NCBI RefSeq assembly: GCF_900454895.1
Contig: NZ_UGTA01000001.1
Location: 434,001-498,000, forward strand
Origin: Phocoenobacter uteri
Lineage (GTDB): Bacteria; Pseudomonadota; Gammaproteobacteria; Enterobacterales; Pasteurellaceae
Length of the DNA: 64,000 bases
Direction of reading: 5' to 3'
In this document: positions 43,922 through 52,580 of the stretch, one piece after another
Position numbering within the stretch: the first letter of the stretch is position 1
Layout: every line of letters begins with the position of its first letter
Notes under the pieces: generated by a model
The model's database searches: none
What the model was told of the DNA's origin: nothing
What the model saw: only the letters and a program-made list of their open reading frames with translations
Program-made: the position numbers and the translations under genes

Positions 43922-45307
43922 TTACGCTTTACGCCACGTTGTGCCATTTGCACCGTCTTCTAGCACAATGCCCATTGCCGTTAATTTATCACGTGCTTCA
44001 TCGGCTTTTGCCCAGTCTTTATTCGCTCGTGCGTCATTACGTTGTTTGATTAAAGCTTCAATTTCTGCCACTTCATCATCGTTGCTATCGCCTTGTAAAA
44101 AGCTTTCAGGATCTTGTTCTAATAGACCAAGTACGCCTGCTAACTCTTTTAATTTAATTGCGAGTTGATTTGCTTTTACTTGATCTTCTTTTTTCAATTT
44201 ATTCAACTCACGCACCATTTCAAACAATACTGCTAATGCTCCCGGTGTGTTGAAATCATCGTCCATTGAGGTTTTGAAATTTGCAATATAATGATCAAAT
44301 TCGACCGCTTGTGCTGATACAGATAAATCGCAACCACGCAATGCAGTATATAAACGTTCTAAGGCTGTGCGAGCTAAATCTAGGTTTTCTACACTGTAAT
44401 CAAGTAAGCTACGATAATGAGCAGTGAGGAAGAAATAGCGTAAACTTTCCGCATCATAGCGTTCTAACATTGTGCGAATGGTAAAGAAATTCCCCAATGA
44501 TTTTGACATTTTTTCTTTATCAATGGTTAGCATTCCTGTATGTAACCAATAGTTTACATAATTGCCACCGTTCGCACAGCAAGATTGTGCAATTTCATTT
44601 TCATGATGTGGGAACATTAAATCTGCACCGCCACCGTGAATATCAAAATGTTCGCCAAGTTCTTTGCTGTTCATTGCCGAACATTCAATATGCCAACCTG
44701 GACGACCTTTGCCCCACGGAGAATCCCAGCTTGGTTCATTCTCTTTCGACATTTTCCAAAGTACAAAATCCATTGGGTTGCGTTTGATACTTTTAATTTC
44801 AACCCTTGTACCTGCTTGTAATTGCTCTAAATCTTGACGAGATAATGCACCGTAATTTTTAAAACTTGGTACGCTAAACATTACATCGCCATCTTCTGAA
44901 ACATAAGCGTGTCCTTTAGCGATTAAACGTTCTACCATTGCGATAATTTCAGCAATGTGTTGTGTGGCACGTGGCTCGACATCTGGGCGTAAAATATTTA
45001 ATGCGTCAAAATCTTTGTGCATTTCTACGACCATTCTTTCCACTAATTCATCACAGGTTTCGTTGTTTTCAAGGGAACGTTTGATAATTTTATCGTCCAC
45101 ATCGGTAATGTTACGTACATATTTCACATCGTAGCCTAAATAACGTAGATAACGCACCGCCACATCAAAAGAAACAAAGGTTCTACCGTGTCCAAAATGA
45201 CAAAGATCATAAACCGTTACACCGCAGACATAAATGCCAACTTTATTTGGGGTTAAAGGTTTAAATTCTTCTTTCTCACGTTTTAAAGTGTTGTAAATTT
45301 TGAGCAT
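43922..45307 (-). CDS. cysS: Cysteinyl-tRNA synthetase
   Basis: CysRS charges tRNA-Cys. The 461-residue class I enzyme has the zinc cysteine and HIGH-like motif in GVTVYDLCHFGHGRTFV (about 31-47), WHIECSAMN (about 206-214), HHENEIAQS and the KMSKS loop DKEKMSKSLGNFF (about 263-275). The C-terminal anticodon region ends with DGANGTTWRKA. It is transcribed away from the HgbA-like copy 2, with 253 bp between them. It contains an exact uptake-signal core. Confidence 0.98.
   Translation of the reverse strand: MLKIYNTLKREKEEFKPLTPNKVGIYVCGVTVYDLCHFGHGRTFVSFDVAVRYLRYLGYDVKYVRNITDVDDKIIKRSLENNETCDELVERMVVEMHKDFDALNILRPDVEPRATQHIAEIIAMVERLIAKGHAYVSEDGDVMFSVPSFKNYGALSRQDLEQLQAGTRVEIKSIKRNPMDFVLWKMSKENEPSWDSPWGKGRPGWHIECSAMNSKELGEHFDIHGGGADLMFPHHENEIAQSCCANGGNYVNYWLHTGMLTIDKEKMSKSLGNFFTIRTMLERYDAESLRYFFLTAHYRSLLDYSVENLDLARTALERLYTALRGCDLSVSAQAVEFDHYIANFKTSMDDDFNTPGALAVLFEMVRELNKLKKEDQVKANQLAIKLKELAGVLGLLEQDPESFLQGDSNDDEVAEIEALIKQRNDARANKDWAKADEARDKLTAMGIVLEDGANGTTWRKA
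44304..44312 (-). repeat. DNA uptake signal core inside cysS
   Basis: An exact ACAAGCGGT on the minus strand followed by CGAATTTG. Confidence 0.8.
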
Positions 45308-45508
45308 AGTATCCTCTTGCTGGTTAGATAAATTATTAAAATAAAATTTGTGACTAAGTATAACAAAATAAGCGGTAGGATTTTTAGGAATTTTTGCAAA
45401 AATTTTGAGTGTTTTATCTTACATTACCTTTTTTTCAGAAAGTTCATTAAAAACCTATAAAAATTCGCATAAGTAGGAAAATTACGATACAATAGCCTTA
45501 ACCTTAAT

Positions 45509-45527
45509 GAAAAATGTTTTCATTATC
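45509..45527. promoter_or_regulatory. Fur box upstream of HgbA-like copy 2
   Basis: GAAAAATGTTTTCATTATC, read on the other strand, matches 14 of 19 bases of the Fur consensus GATAATGATAATCATTATC, including an intact GATAATGA. It ends 33 bp before the start codon, in the right place to block a promoter. Confidence 0.75.
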
Positions 45528-45560
45528 ATTTAGTATATTTTATCAATTTTGGAGGACAGA

Positions 45561-48500
45561 ATGTCAAAACAGGGTTTCCCAATTCAAAAAACAAATAGAA
45601 AAGGAGGGGTAACCAAAGTCTTTTGCTATTCCGTTCTTTCTTTATCCATTTCCACAGCACTAGCCGATGAACTTGGCACAATTAATGTAGTGGACTCACC
45701 GGAAAGTATTCAAAATAAAAAAATCGGTAAAACAATAAAAACCGCTAAGACACTTGAGAAACAACAAGTTTCAGATACTCGCGATCTCGTAAAATATGAA
45801 ACGGGTATTTCTGTTGTTGAGAAAGGACGTATGGGATCAAGTGGTTATGCTGTACGAGGTGTTGATGAAAACCGTGTAAACATTACAATTGATGGTTTAC
45901 AACAAGCAGAAAATATGTCTTCACAAGGATTCAAAGAATTATTCGAAGGTTACGGTAATTTTAATAATACGCGTAATGGTATTGAAGTCGAAAATATTAA
46001 AGAAGTGAGTCTTGCGAAGGGTGCTGATTCAACAAAAGTCGGTAGTGGAGCGTTAGGTGGCTCAGTTATTTTTGCAACCAAAGATGCCCGTGACTTTTTA
46101 CTCAATAAGAATTTCTATTATAAATTCAAAGCGGGTTACTCTTCTGCTAATAATGAAGATATGTTTTCACATACTATTGCAGGACGTTATAAGGATTTTG
46201 ATGCGTTATTAGTGAGAACAGATCGAGATGGTACGCAATTAGAGAATTTTGGTTATGATGAATTTGATGATAAGGCTCAGGGAAAATCAAGACAGAAAGC
46301 CGATCCTTATCATATCGAAAAACAGAATACGTTGATTAAATTAGGTTATAACCCTAATGAAACAAATCGTTTTACCTTGATGTTAGATGATGGTAAGAAT
46401 ACCTCAAAAGGGCATGATTGGTCTTATACTATGAGCTATGGTAATGAAACTCGCCATACTAATGATAGTAGTACACGTCGAAATCTTTCATTTGCCTATG
46501 AAAATTATGATTCTAATTTATTTTGGGATAGTGCGAAAGTTACTGTTTCGAGTCAAAAAATTGTACAACGTGCTCAAACGGATACTTATTGTGTTGGTAA
46601 TAATGATTGTTCATATACGACAAACCCTCTTGATATTAAATTAAAAGATGGAAAAATTGTTGATAAAGAAGGTAACCCATTAAATATTAAAGAAGTACCA
46701 AAATGGAAAAATGTTGGCAGTTATAGTGAGCCAAAATATGAAAAAGATCCAACAGAAACAACGCTAGCGTTAGTTAATAGCAAAGGTGAAGAGTATGATT
46801 ATCCATTAGAGGGGATGTTTGGTACGAGACAAAATCAAAGTGATCATTGGTATTTGTACAATAATGAGCATAAGGGAGATGATATTTTACTAGACTGTAC
46901 AACATTTGATTGTAATAGTCCGTTGAGATATTACCATCTTAATGATGGAAAATCGTTTGTAAATGATGATCGACATTTTATAGACCTTAATCTGAATCAG
47001 GCTAATAGTGAAGTTACCGATGATTATATAGGTAAGAGTTGGTTCGATAAGGGTCAAAAAATTAGGATGAAAACACAATTTGTCGTTGATGATGTGAGAA
47101 AAGGTAAAGCACATTATAAACGTATCAAAATGACACAGCAAAAATATGATTTTGTAAATAAAACTTGGAGCCAAGAGCTTTCTCCTAATTATAACTTAAT
47201 CTTACCATCTCGTGGTTATATTGGTGCAGACTGGAAAGATAGACACTTAAATACTAAAACGAAACAAATCAATTTAGATTTTGAAAAATATTTTGACACG
47301 AAAGATATTGAGCATTCTCTCGCTTATGGTGGAAGCTTTGCTCATACTGAAAAATCAATGGTTAATTATTCTGGTCAGCGATTAGTCAATGTAAAATGGT
47401 GGGCATTGAATAGCTATTTTGATAAAGTTGATGAAAATGGAACACCTCTTTGTTCTTTAAATGGATGGGGGGAGAAAGGTTCACCGAACTGTTATCGTCA
47501 AAATGAAGTAACTTCATTTTTGATTCCAGTGAAAACAAAAAATGGTGCATTATATTTAACGGATAATATTCGTGTAAATGACTGGCTAAGCTTTGATGCA
47601 AGTTATCGTTATGATAAAGTTTCTTATAAACCAACTTATGTGCAAGGAAAATCGCCAGATATTCCATTGGGTATGTTCTTCAATGCACATGAACAACTAG
47701 ATCTGAAAAAGAAACCCGCTTGGGATAGAAATAAATCTTGGGCTGAAAATATGGTTGCACAAAGTCAATATGATGAATATTACAGAACGATGATTCCTCA
47801 AATTGAGAAAAATAAGAAAGCGAATAAAGAGTATATGACGACTCAGACGCAGTCTTTTAAGAATCATAGCTATTCATTAGGAACAACGATTGATCCAACG
47901 GAATACTTGCGTGTACAAGCAAAATATTCCAAAGGATTTAGAGCTCCTACACCAGAAGAAATGTATTTTACCTTTGCACACCCAAGTTTTAATATTCGTC
48001 CTAATTTACGCTTAAAACCAGAATTAGCAAATACAAAAGAAGTTGCTTTCACCTTGCATAATCAAAGAAGTTTTATCACTCTAAGTGGATTTAGAACGGA
48101 TTATCAAGATTTTATTGATTTACAAAATCAAGGCGTTTATGAAGCACAAATTACAGGTATTGATAAAAATGTTTATCAAAATATCAATCAACAAAATGCT
48201 AAGGTAACGGGTTTTGAAATTGCAAGTAAAGCCTATTTAGGCGACTTTAATTCACGTTTAAAAGGATTCAGTCTTGGTTATAAATATACTTATCAAAAAG
48301 GTAAAATTACTGGTACCAAGAATACTTTTGAAAGTGGTAAGTATGGTAAAAAAATTGTCAAAACAGAAACCGGTGATTACCCTATGAATGCGATTCAGCC
48401 AACCAAACATGTTTTCAATGTTGGCTATGTTTCTGATAAAGGTAATTATGGTGTTGATGTGTATTTTACTCACGTATCAGCTAAAAAAGATAAAGATACA

Positions 48501-48809
48501 TACAATACGTTCCATAAAGAAGATGGTAGTCCTTTTGTTGAGCCAAGAAGTGAATCTTATAATCTTTTTGATTTAATCGGATTTTATAAGCCTTTGAAAG
48601 GGATGACTATTCAAGCTGGTGTTTATAATTTATTCAACAAAGAATATATGACTTGGGATAGTGCACGTTCAATTAGAACTTTTGGTACAACTAATATGAT
48701 TTGTAGAGAGAAGAGCAGTTATAATGGTTGTAATACTCAAAATCAAGGTATCGAACGCTTCCATGCTCCAGAGCGTAATGTCAAACTTAATTTACAATAT
48801 GAATTTTAA
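45561..48809 (+). CDS. TonB-dependent outer membrane hemoglobin receptor, HgbA-like (copy 2)
   Basis: This receptor is paralogous to the one at 20.7 kb. The ATG at 45561 (MSKQGFPIQK) follows GGAGGAC, giving 1082 residues; a TTG at 45549 would cut into this ribosome binding site. The signal peptide ends near ALA-DE, followed by the TonB box-like LGTINVVD and a plug domain (QQVSDTRDLVKYETGISVVEKGRMG) nearly identical to copy 1. The barrel shares FRAPTPEEMYF, FNKEYMTWDSARSIRTFGTTN and the terminal YEF, whereas the central third (about 330-560) differs strongly. It has a Fur box that copy 1 lacks. Hemoglobin as ligand is inferred from HgbA resemblance. Confidence 0.88.
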   Translation: MSKQGFPIQKTNRKGGVTKVFCYSVLSLSISTALADELGTINVVDSPESIQNKKIGKTIKTAKTLEKQQVSDTRDLVKYETGISVVEKGRMGSSGYAVRGVDENRVNITIDGLQQAENMSSQGFKELFEGYGNFNNTRNGIEVENIKEVSLAKGADSTKVGSGALGGSVIFATKDARDFLLNKNFYYKFKAGYSSANNEDMFSHTIAGRYKDFDALLVRTDRDGTQLENFGYDEFDDKAQGKSRQKADPYHIEKQNTLIKLGYNPNETNRFTLMLDDGKNTSKGHDWSYTMSYGNETRHTNDSSTRRNLSFAYENYDSNLFWDSAKVTVSSQKIVQRAQTDTYCVGNNDCSYTTNPLDIKLKDGKIVDKEGNPLNIKEVPKWKNVGSYSEPKYEKDPTETTLALVNSKGEEYDYPLEGMFGTRQNQSDHWYLYNNEHKGDDILLDCTTFDCNSPLRYYHLNDGKSFVNDDRHFIDLNLNQANSEVTDDYIGKSWFDKGQKIRMKTQFVVDDVRKGKAHYKRIKMTQQKYDFVNKTWSQELSPNYNLILPSRGYIGADWKDRHLNTKTKQINLDFEKYFDTKDIEHSLAYGGSFAHTEKSMVNYSGQRLVNVKWWALNSYFDKVDENGTPLCSLNGWGEKGSPNCYRQNEVTSFLIPVKTKNGALYLTDNIRVNDWLSFDASYRYDKVSYKPTYVQGKSPDIPLGMFFNAHEQLDLKKKPAWDRNKSWAENMVAQSQYDEYYRTMIPQIEKNKKANKEYMTTQTQSFKNHSYSLGTTIDPTEYLRVQAKYSKGFRAPTPEEMYFTFAHPSFNIRPNLRLKPELANTKEVAFTLHNQRSFITLSGFRTDYQDFIDLQNQGVYEAQITGIDKNVYQNINQQNAKVTGFEIASKAYLGDFNSRLKGFSLGYKYTYQKGKITGTKNTFESGKYGKKIVKTETGDYPMNAIQPTKHVFNVGYVSDKGNYGVDVYFTHVSAKKDKDTYNTFHKEDGSPFVEPRSESYNLFDLIGFYKPLKGMTIQAGVYNLFNKEYMTWDSARSIRTFGTTNMICREKSSYNGCNTQNQGIERFHAPERNVKLNLQYEF

Positions 48810-48846
48810 TATATTGAATTGAGTTAATTAAATATAAAATCAAACC

Positions 48847-48902
48847 TAAGCGGTCATATTTTTTGATATTTTTGCAAAAAGTTAAAAAAATATGACCGCT
48901 TA
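48847..48902. repeat. Inverted uptake-signal pair acting as terminator after HgbA-like copy 2
   Basis: TAAGCGGTCATATTTTTT pairs with AAAAAATATGACCGCTTA, a perfect 18-bp stem, with TTTGCAAAAA in the loop and TTCTTTTC after it. It opens the 345 bp gap before arcB. Confidence 0.85.
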
Positions 48903-48946
48903 TTCTTTTCTTCTTTTCGCACACTATTATTCCCCTTATTTTAAAT

Positions 48947-48963
48947 AATGAATTTTATTGCAT
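48947..48963. promoter_or_regulatory. Possible ARG box upstream of arcB
   Basis: AATGAATTTTATTGCAT keeps eight of ten conserved ArgR positions (TGAAT plus T-CA of ATTCA). It lies about 190 bp before arcB. The rest of the gap is A/T-rich with no further clear site. Confidence 0.3.
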
Positions 48964-49154
48964 AAAAAAATGATTTTTAGAATTTTATGCGAAAAATTGT
49001 TATTTTTAATTGAAAATAGGTTACAAATTCTAAATTGGGTTTTGTATTATTTACAGCAAGCAATAGGTATAGATTTGCTTATCTAAATAAAATGTAACTC
49101 TCTATTTTTATTGCATTTTATCCCTTGTTTATACTTCAATCAGGAGAAAATATC

Positions 49155-50159
49155 ATGGCTTTTAATATGAAAAACAGACATCTTTTAAGTCTTGTTCACC
49201 ACACAGAGCGTGAAATTAAATACTTATTGGATTTATCACGTGATTTAAAACGTGCGAAATACGCAGGTTGCGAACAACAAGTATTAAAAGGTAAAAATAT
49301 TGCATTGATTTTTGAAAAAACCTCAACTCGTACTCGCTGTGCGTTTGAAGTAGCTGCTTATGATCAAGGTGCAAGGGTGACTTATATTGATCCAACCTCT
49401 TCACAAATTGGTCATAAAGAAAGTATGAAAGACACTGCTCGCGTGTTAGGTCGTATGTATGATGGTATTGAATATCGTGGCTTTAAACAAAGTGTTGTTC
49501 AAGAATTAGCAGATTATGCAGGTGTACCAGTTTGGAATGGTTTAACGGACGAATTCCACCCAACTCAAATGCTTGCTGACGTATTAACCATGATGGAAAA
49601 TTGCGATAAACCATTAACTGAAATTAAATATGTTTATATCGGTGATGGCCGTAACAATGTTGGTAATTCTTTATTACTTATCGGAGCTAAATTAGGTATG
49701 GATGTACGTATTTGTGCACCTAAATCATTGCTTCCTGAACCTAAACTCGTTGAAATGTGTGAAGGTTTCGCAAAAGAAAGCGGTGCAAGAGTTATGGTAA
49801 CTGACGACATTGATAAAGCAATGAAAGATGTTGATTTTGTTCACACAGACGTTTGGGTTTCAATGGGTGAACCATTAGAAAGCTGGGGCGAACGTATCAA
49901 AATTTTATTACCATACCAAGTTACACCTGAATTGATGGCTCGCAGTGGAAATCCAAAAGTGAAATTTATGCACTGCTTACCAGCGTTCCACAATAGTGAA
50001 ACCAAAGTGGGTAAACAAATTGCTGAGAAATACCCTGAATTAGCAAATGGTATTGAAGTGACTGAAGATGTGTTTGAATCGCCAATGAACGTGGCATTTG
50101 AACAGGCAGAAAACCGTATGCACACTATTAAAGCAGTAATGGTTGCAAGTTTAAGCTAG
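49155..50159 (+). CDS. arcB: Ornithine carbamoyltransferase, catabolic
   Basis: ArcB splits citrulline with phosphate into ornithine and carbamoyl phosphate, the second step of the arginine deiminase pathway. With the ATG at 49155 (MAFNMKNRHLLSLV, after CAGGAGA) it has 334 residues; the upstream frame to 49125 is unsupported. Carbamoyl-phosphate residues are in EKTSTRTRCAFE (about 53-64) and EFHPTQMLAD (about 133), and ornithine-site residues in MHCLPAFH (about 270). The operon context marks it as the catabolic enzyme rather than biosynthetic ArgF. arcC starts 29 bp later. Confidence 0.97.
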   Translation: MAFNMKNRHLLSLVHHTEREIKYLLDLSRDLKRAKYAGCEQQVLKGKNIALIFEKTSTRTRCAFEVAAYDQGARVTYIDPTSSQIGHKESMKDTARVLGRMYDGIEYRGFKQSVVQELADYAGVPVWNGLTDEFHPTQMLADVLTMMENCDKPLTEIKYVYIGDGRNNVGNSLLLIGAKLGMDVRICAPKSLLPEPKLVEMCEGFAKESGARVMVTDDIDKAMKDVDFVHTDVWVSMGEPLESWGERIKILLPYQVTPELMARSGNPKVKFMHCLPAFHNSETKVGKQIAEKYPELANGIEVTEDVFESPMNVAFEQAENRMHTIKAVMVASLS

Positions 50160-50188
50160 GTTTAATGTAGTAAAATTAAGGAGTTATA

Positions 50189-51118
50189 ATGAGAATTGTT
50201 ATAGCACTAGGGGGTAACGCATTATTGCGTCGTGGCGAACCATTAACCGCTGAAAATCAGCGTCAAAATGTGAAAATCGCTTGCGAACAAATTGCGAAAA
50301 TTTACCCAAATAATGAGCTAGTCATTGCTCATGGTAATGGCCCACAAGTTGGTTTATTAGCACTACAAGGGGCTGCTTATAAAGATGTGCCAACTTATCC
50401 ATTAGATGTTTTAGGGGCTGAATCTGTGGGTATGATCGGTTATATGATTCAACAAGAATTAGGTAACCTTGTACCTTTTGATGTGCCATTTGCGACAATG
50501 TTATCTCAAGTCGAAGTGGATAAAAATGACCCAGCATTTAAAAATCCAACTAAGCCAATTGGTCCTGTTTATAGTAAAGAAGAAGCAGAAAGATTAGCGG
50601 CTGAAAAAGGCTGGGCAATTAAACCTGATGGCGATAAATTCCGTCGTGTCGTACCAAGCCCATTACCAAAACGAATTTTTGAAATTCGCCCTGTGAAGTG
50701 GTTACTTGAAAAAGGCAGTATCGTGATTTGTGCTGGTGGTGGCGGTATTCCAACCTACTACGATGAGCAAGGCAATCTTCAAGGTGTTGAAGCCGTAATT
50801 GATAAAGATTTATGCTCAGCATTACTTGCTGATAATTTAGAAGCCGATCTTTTCATCATTGCAACAGATGTTTCAGCCGTATTCGTCAATTGGGGAACAC
50901 CAGATCAAAAAGCAATTGCAAAAGCACACCCAGATGAAATTGGTAAAATGGGCTTTGCAGCAGGTTCTATGGGACCAAAAGTTCAAGCTGCGGTTAATTT
51001 TACTAAACAAACGGGCAAAGATGCCGTAATCGGTTCATTATCTGACATTGTTGATATTGTGAAAGGTAAAGCTGGAACAAGGATTACCAACAGTGTAGAA
51101 GATATTTCTTACTACTAA
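50189..51118 (+). CDS. arcC: Carbamate kinase
   Basis: ArcC transfers phosphate from carbamoyl phosphate to ADP, yielding ATP, CO2 and ammonia; this is the energy-giving step of arginine breakdown. In the 309-residue protein, ALGGNALLRRGEP (about 6-18) and AHGNGPQVGLLALQ (about 48-61) form the substrate site and VICAGGGGIPTYY (about 178-190) the nucleotide loop. GGAG precedes the start. It lies between arcB and arcA. Confidence 0.97.
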   Translation: MRIVIALGGNALLRRGEPLTAENQRQNVKIACEQIAKIYPNNELVIAHGNGPQVGLLALQGAAYKDVPTYPLDVLGAESVGMIGYMIQQELGNLVPFDVPFATMLSQVEVDKNDPAFKNPTKPIGPVYSKEEAERLAAEKGWAIKPDGDKFRRVVPSPLPKRIFEIRPVKWLLEKGSIVICAGGGGIPTYYDEQGNLQGVEAVIDKDLCSALLADNLEADLFIIATDVSAVFVNWGTPDQKAIAKAHPDEIGKMGFAAGSMGPKVQAAVNFTKQTGKDAVIGSLSDIVDIVKGKAGTRITNSVEDISYY

Positions 51119-51130
51119 TCATCATCAAAT

Positions 51131-51158
51131 AAAGTGGCAATTTTATTATTGCCACTTT
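51131..51158. promoter_or_regulatory. Hairpin between arcC and arcA
   Basis: A 10-bp perfect stem AAAGTGGCAA/TTGCCACTTT with an eight-base loop lies between the genes. No T run follows, so it is more likely an mRNA-stabilising or processing element than a terminator. Confidence 0.6.
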
Positions 51159-51174
51159 GAAACGGAGATTTATT

Positions 51175-52413
51175 ATGAAAGATAATAGAATATTAAACGT
51201 GAATTCTGAAATCGGTAAATTAAGAACAGTTTTGTTACACAGACCAGGTGAAGAAGTTGAAAACTTAACCCCCGATTTATTAGAAAGATTGTTGTTTGAT
51301 GATATTCCATATCTAAAAGTTGCTCAAGAAGAACACGATGCTTTTGCAGATACATTGCGTAATGCGGGTGTTGAGGTGCTTTATTTAGAGGAATTGGCTG
51401 CAGAGGCAATTTCAACAAGTGAAGAACTCAAAATGGAATTTATTCATGAATTTATCAACGAGGCAAATGTTCAAAGTGAATCATTACATAAAGCACTGGT
51501 AAGTTATCTATTAAGTTTTGACAATAAGGCAATGGTAGATAAAATGATGGCAGGTATTCGTAAAGAAGAATTATCTGATTATCACAGTGAGTCTCTTTGT
51601 GATTTAGTCAATGTAACCTATCCGTTTGTATGTGATCCAATGCCGAATCTTTATTTCACTCGCGATCCATTTGCAACCATTGGACACGGTATTACATTAA
51701 ATCATATGCGTACTGAAACACGTAATCGTGAAACTATCTTTGCTAAGTATATTTTCCAAGCACACCCTCGCTTTAAAGATAAAGATATTCCGCTTTGGTT
51801 CAATCGTGGAGAGAATACATCTATCGAAGGAGGCGACGAGCTAATTTTATCTAAGGATATTCTAGCAGTAGGTATTTCACAAAGAACAGATTCTCTTTCT
51901 GTGGAAAAACTAGCAGAGAGAATTCTTTTTTCAGATGATACTTCGTTTAAAACTATTCTTGCTTTCCAAATCCCCGTTAGTCGTGCATTTATGCATTTAG
52001 ATACCGTATTTACTCAAGTAGATTATGATAAATTTACCGTTCATCCAGGAATAGTCGGTCCATTGAATGTGTATGCAATTACGAAAGATCCTGACAATCC
52101 AACCGAGTTAAAAACCACAAAAGAAGTGGATACACTTGAAAATATTTTAAGTAAATATTTGAAACGTGATGTAACGCTTATTCAATGTGGTGGCGGTGAT
52201 GAGATTATTTCTGCTCGTGAACAATGGAACGATGGTTCAAATACATTAGCTATCGCACCTGGAGAAGTTGTGGTTTACTCTCGTAACTATGTAACAAATG
52301 CTCTATTAGAGAAACATGGCATAAAATTACACGTTATTCCATCTTCTGAATTATCACGTGGACGTGGTGGTCCAAGATGTATGTCGATGCCTCTTATTCG
52401 AGATGACTTGTAA
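51175..52413 (+). CDS. arcA: Arginine deiminase
   Basis: ArcA hydrolyses arginine to citrulline and ammonia, first step of the pathway. With the ATG at 51175 (MKDNRILNVNSEIG, after ACGGAGA) the protein has 412 residues. LHRPGEEVENLTPD (near 20), NLYFTRDPFATIG (near 160), EGGDELIL (near 218), RAFMHLDTVFT (near 274) and the catalytic cysteine in GRGGPRCMSMPL at the C-terminus are all present. It also releases ammonia that protects against acid. Hairpins stand on both sides. Confidence 0.97.
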   Translation: MKDNRILNVNSEIGKLRTVLLHRPGEEVENLTPDLLERLLFDDIPYLKVAQEEHDAFADTLRNAGVEVLYLEELAAEAISTSEELKMEFIHEFINEANVQSESLHKALVSYLLSFDNKAMVDKMMAGIRKEELSDYHSESLCDLVNVTYPFVCDPMPNLYFTRDPFATIGHGITLNHMRTETRNRETIFAKYIFQAHPRFKDKDIPLWFNRGENTSIEGGDELILSKDILAVGISQRTDSLSVEKLAERILFSDDTSFKTILAFQIPVSRAFMHLDTVFTQVDYDKFTVHPGIVGPLNVYAITKDPDNPTELKTTKEVDTLENILSKYLKRDVTLIQCGGGDEIISAREQWNDGSNTLAIAPGEVVVYSRNYVTNALLEKHGIKLHVIPSSELSRGRGGPRCMSMPLIRDDL

Positions 52414-52434
52414 AAACTCATTGTAGTATCTAAG

Positions 52435-52494
52435 TATGGTAACTTTGAGGAATAACGTTAATTTGTGATTTATTGTACTACCAAAGTTACCATA
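52435..52494 (+). terminator. Long-loop hairpin between arcA and arcD
   Basis: A 13-bp perfect stem TATGGTAACTTTG/CAAAGTTACCATA encloses a 34-base loop. No strong T run follows, so partial termination or mRNA stabilisation is possible. Confidence 0.5.
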
Positions 52495-52580
52495 TCAATT
52501 ATGTTTTTAATGGAATAATTACACTCTAATCAATGGTGGATGTTGTTTGTTCATCCACTCTCTCATTTAAGGAGTTTATT

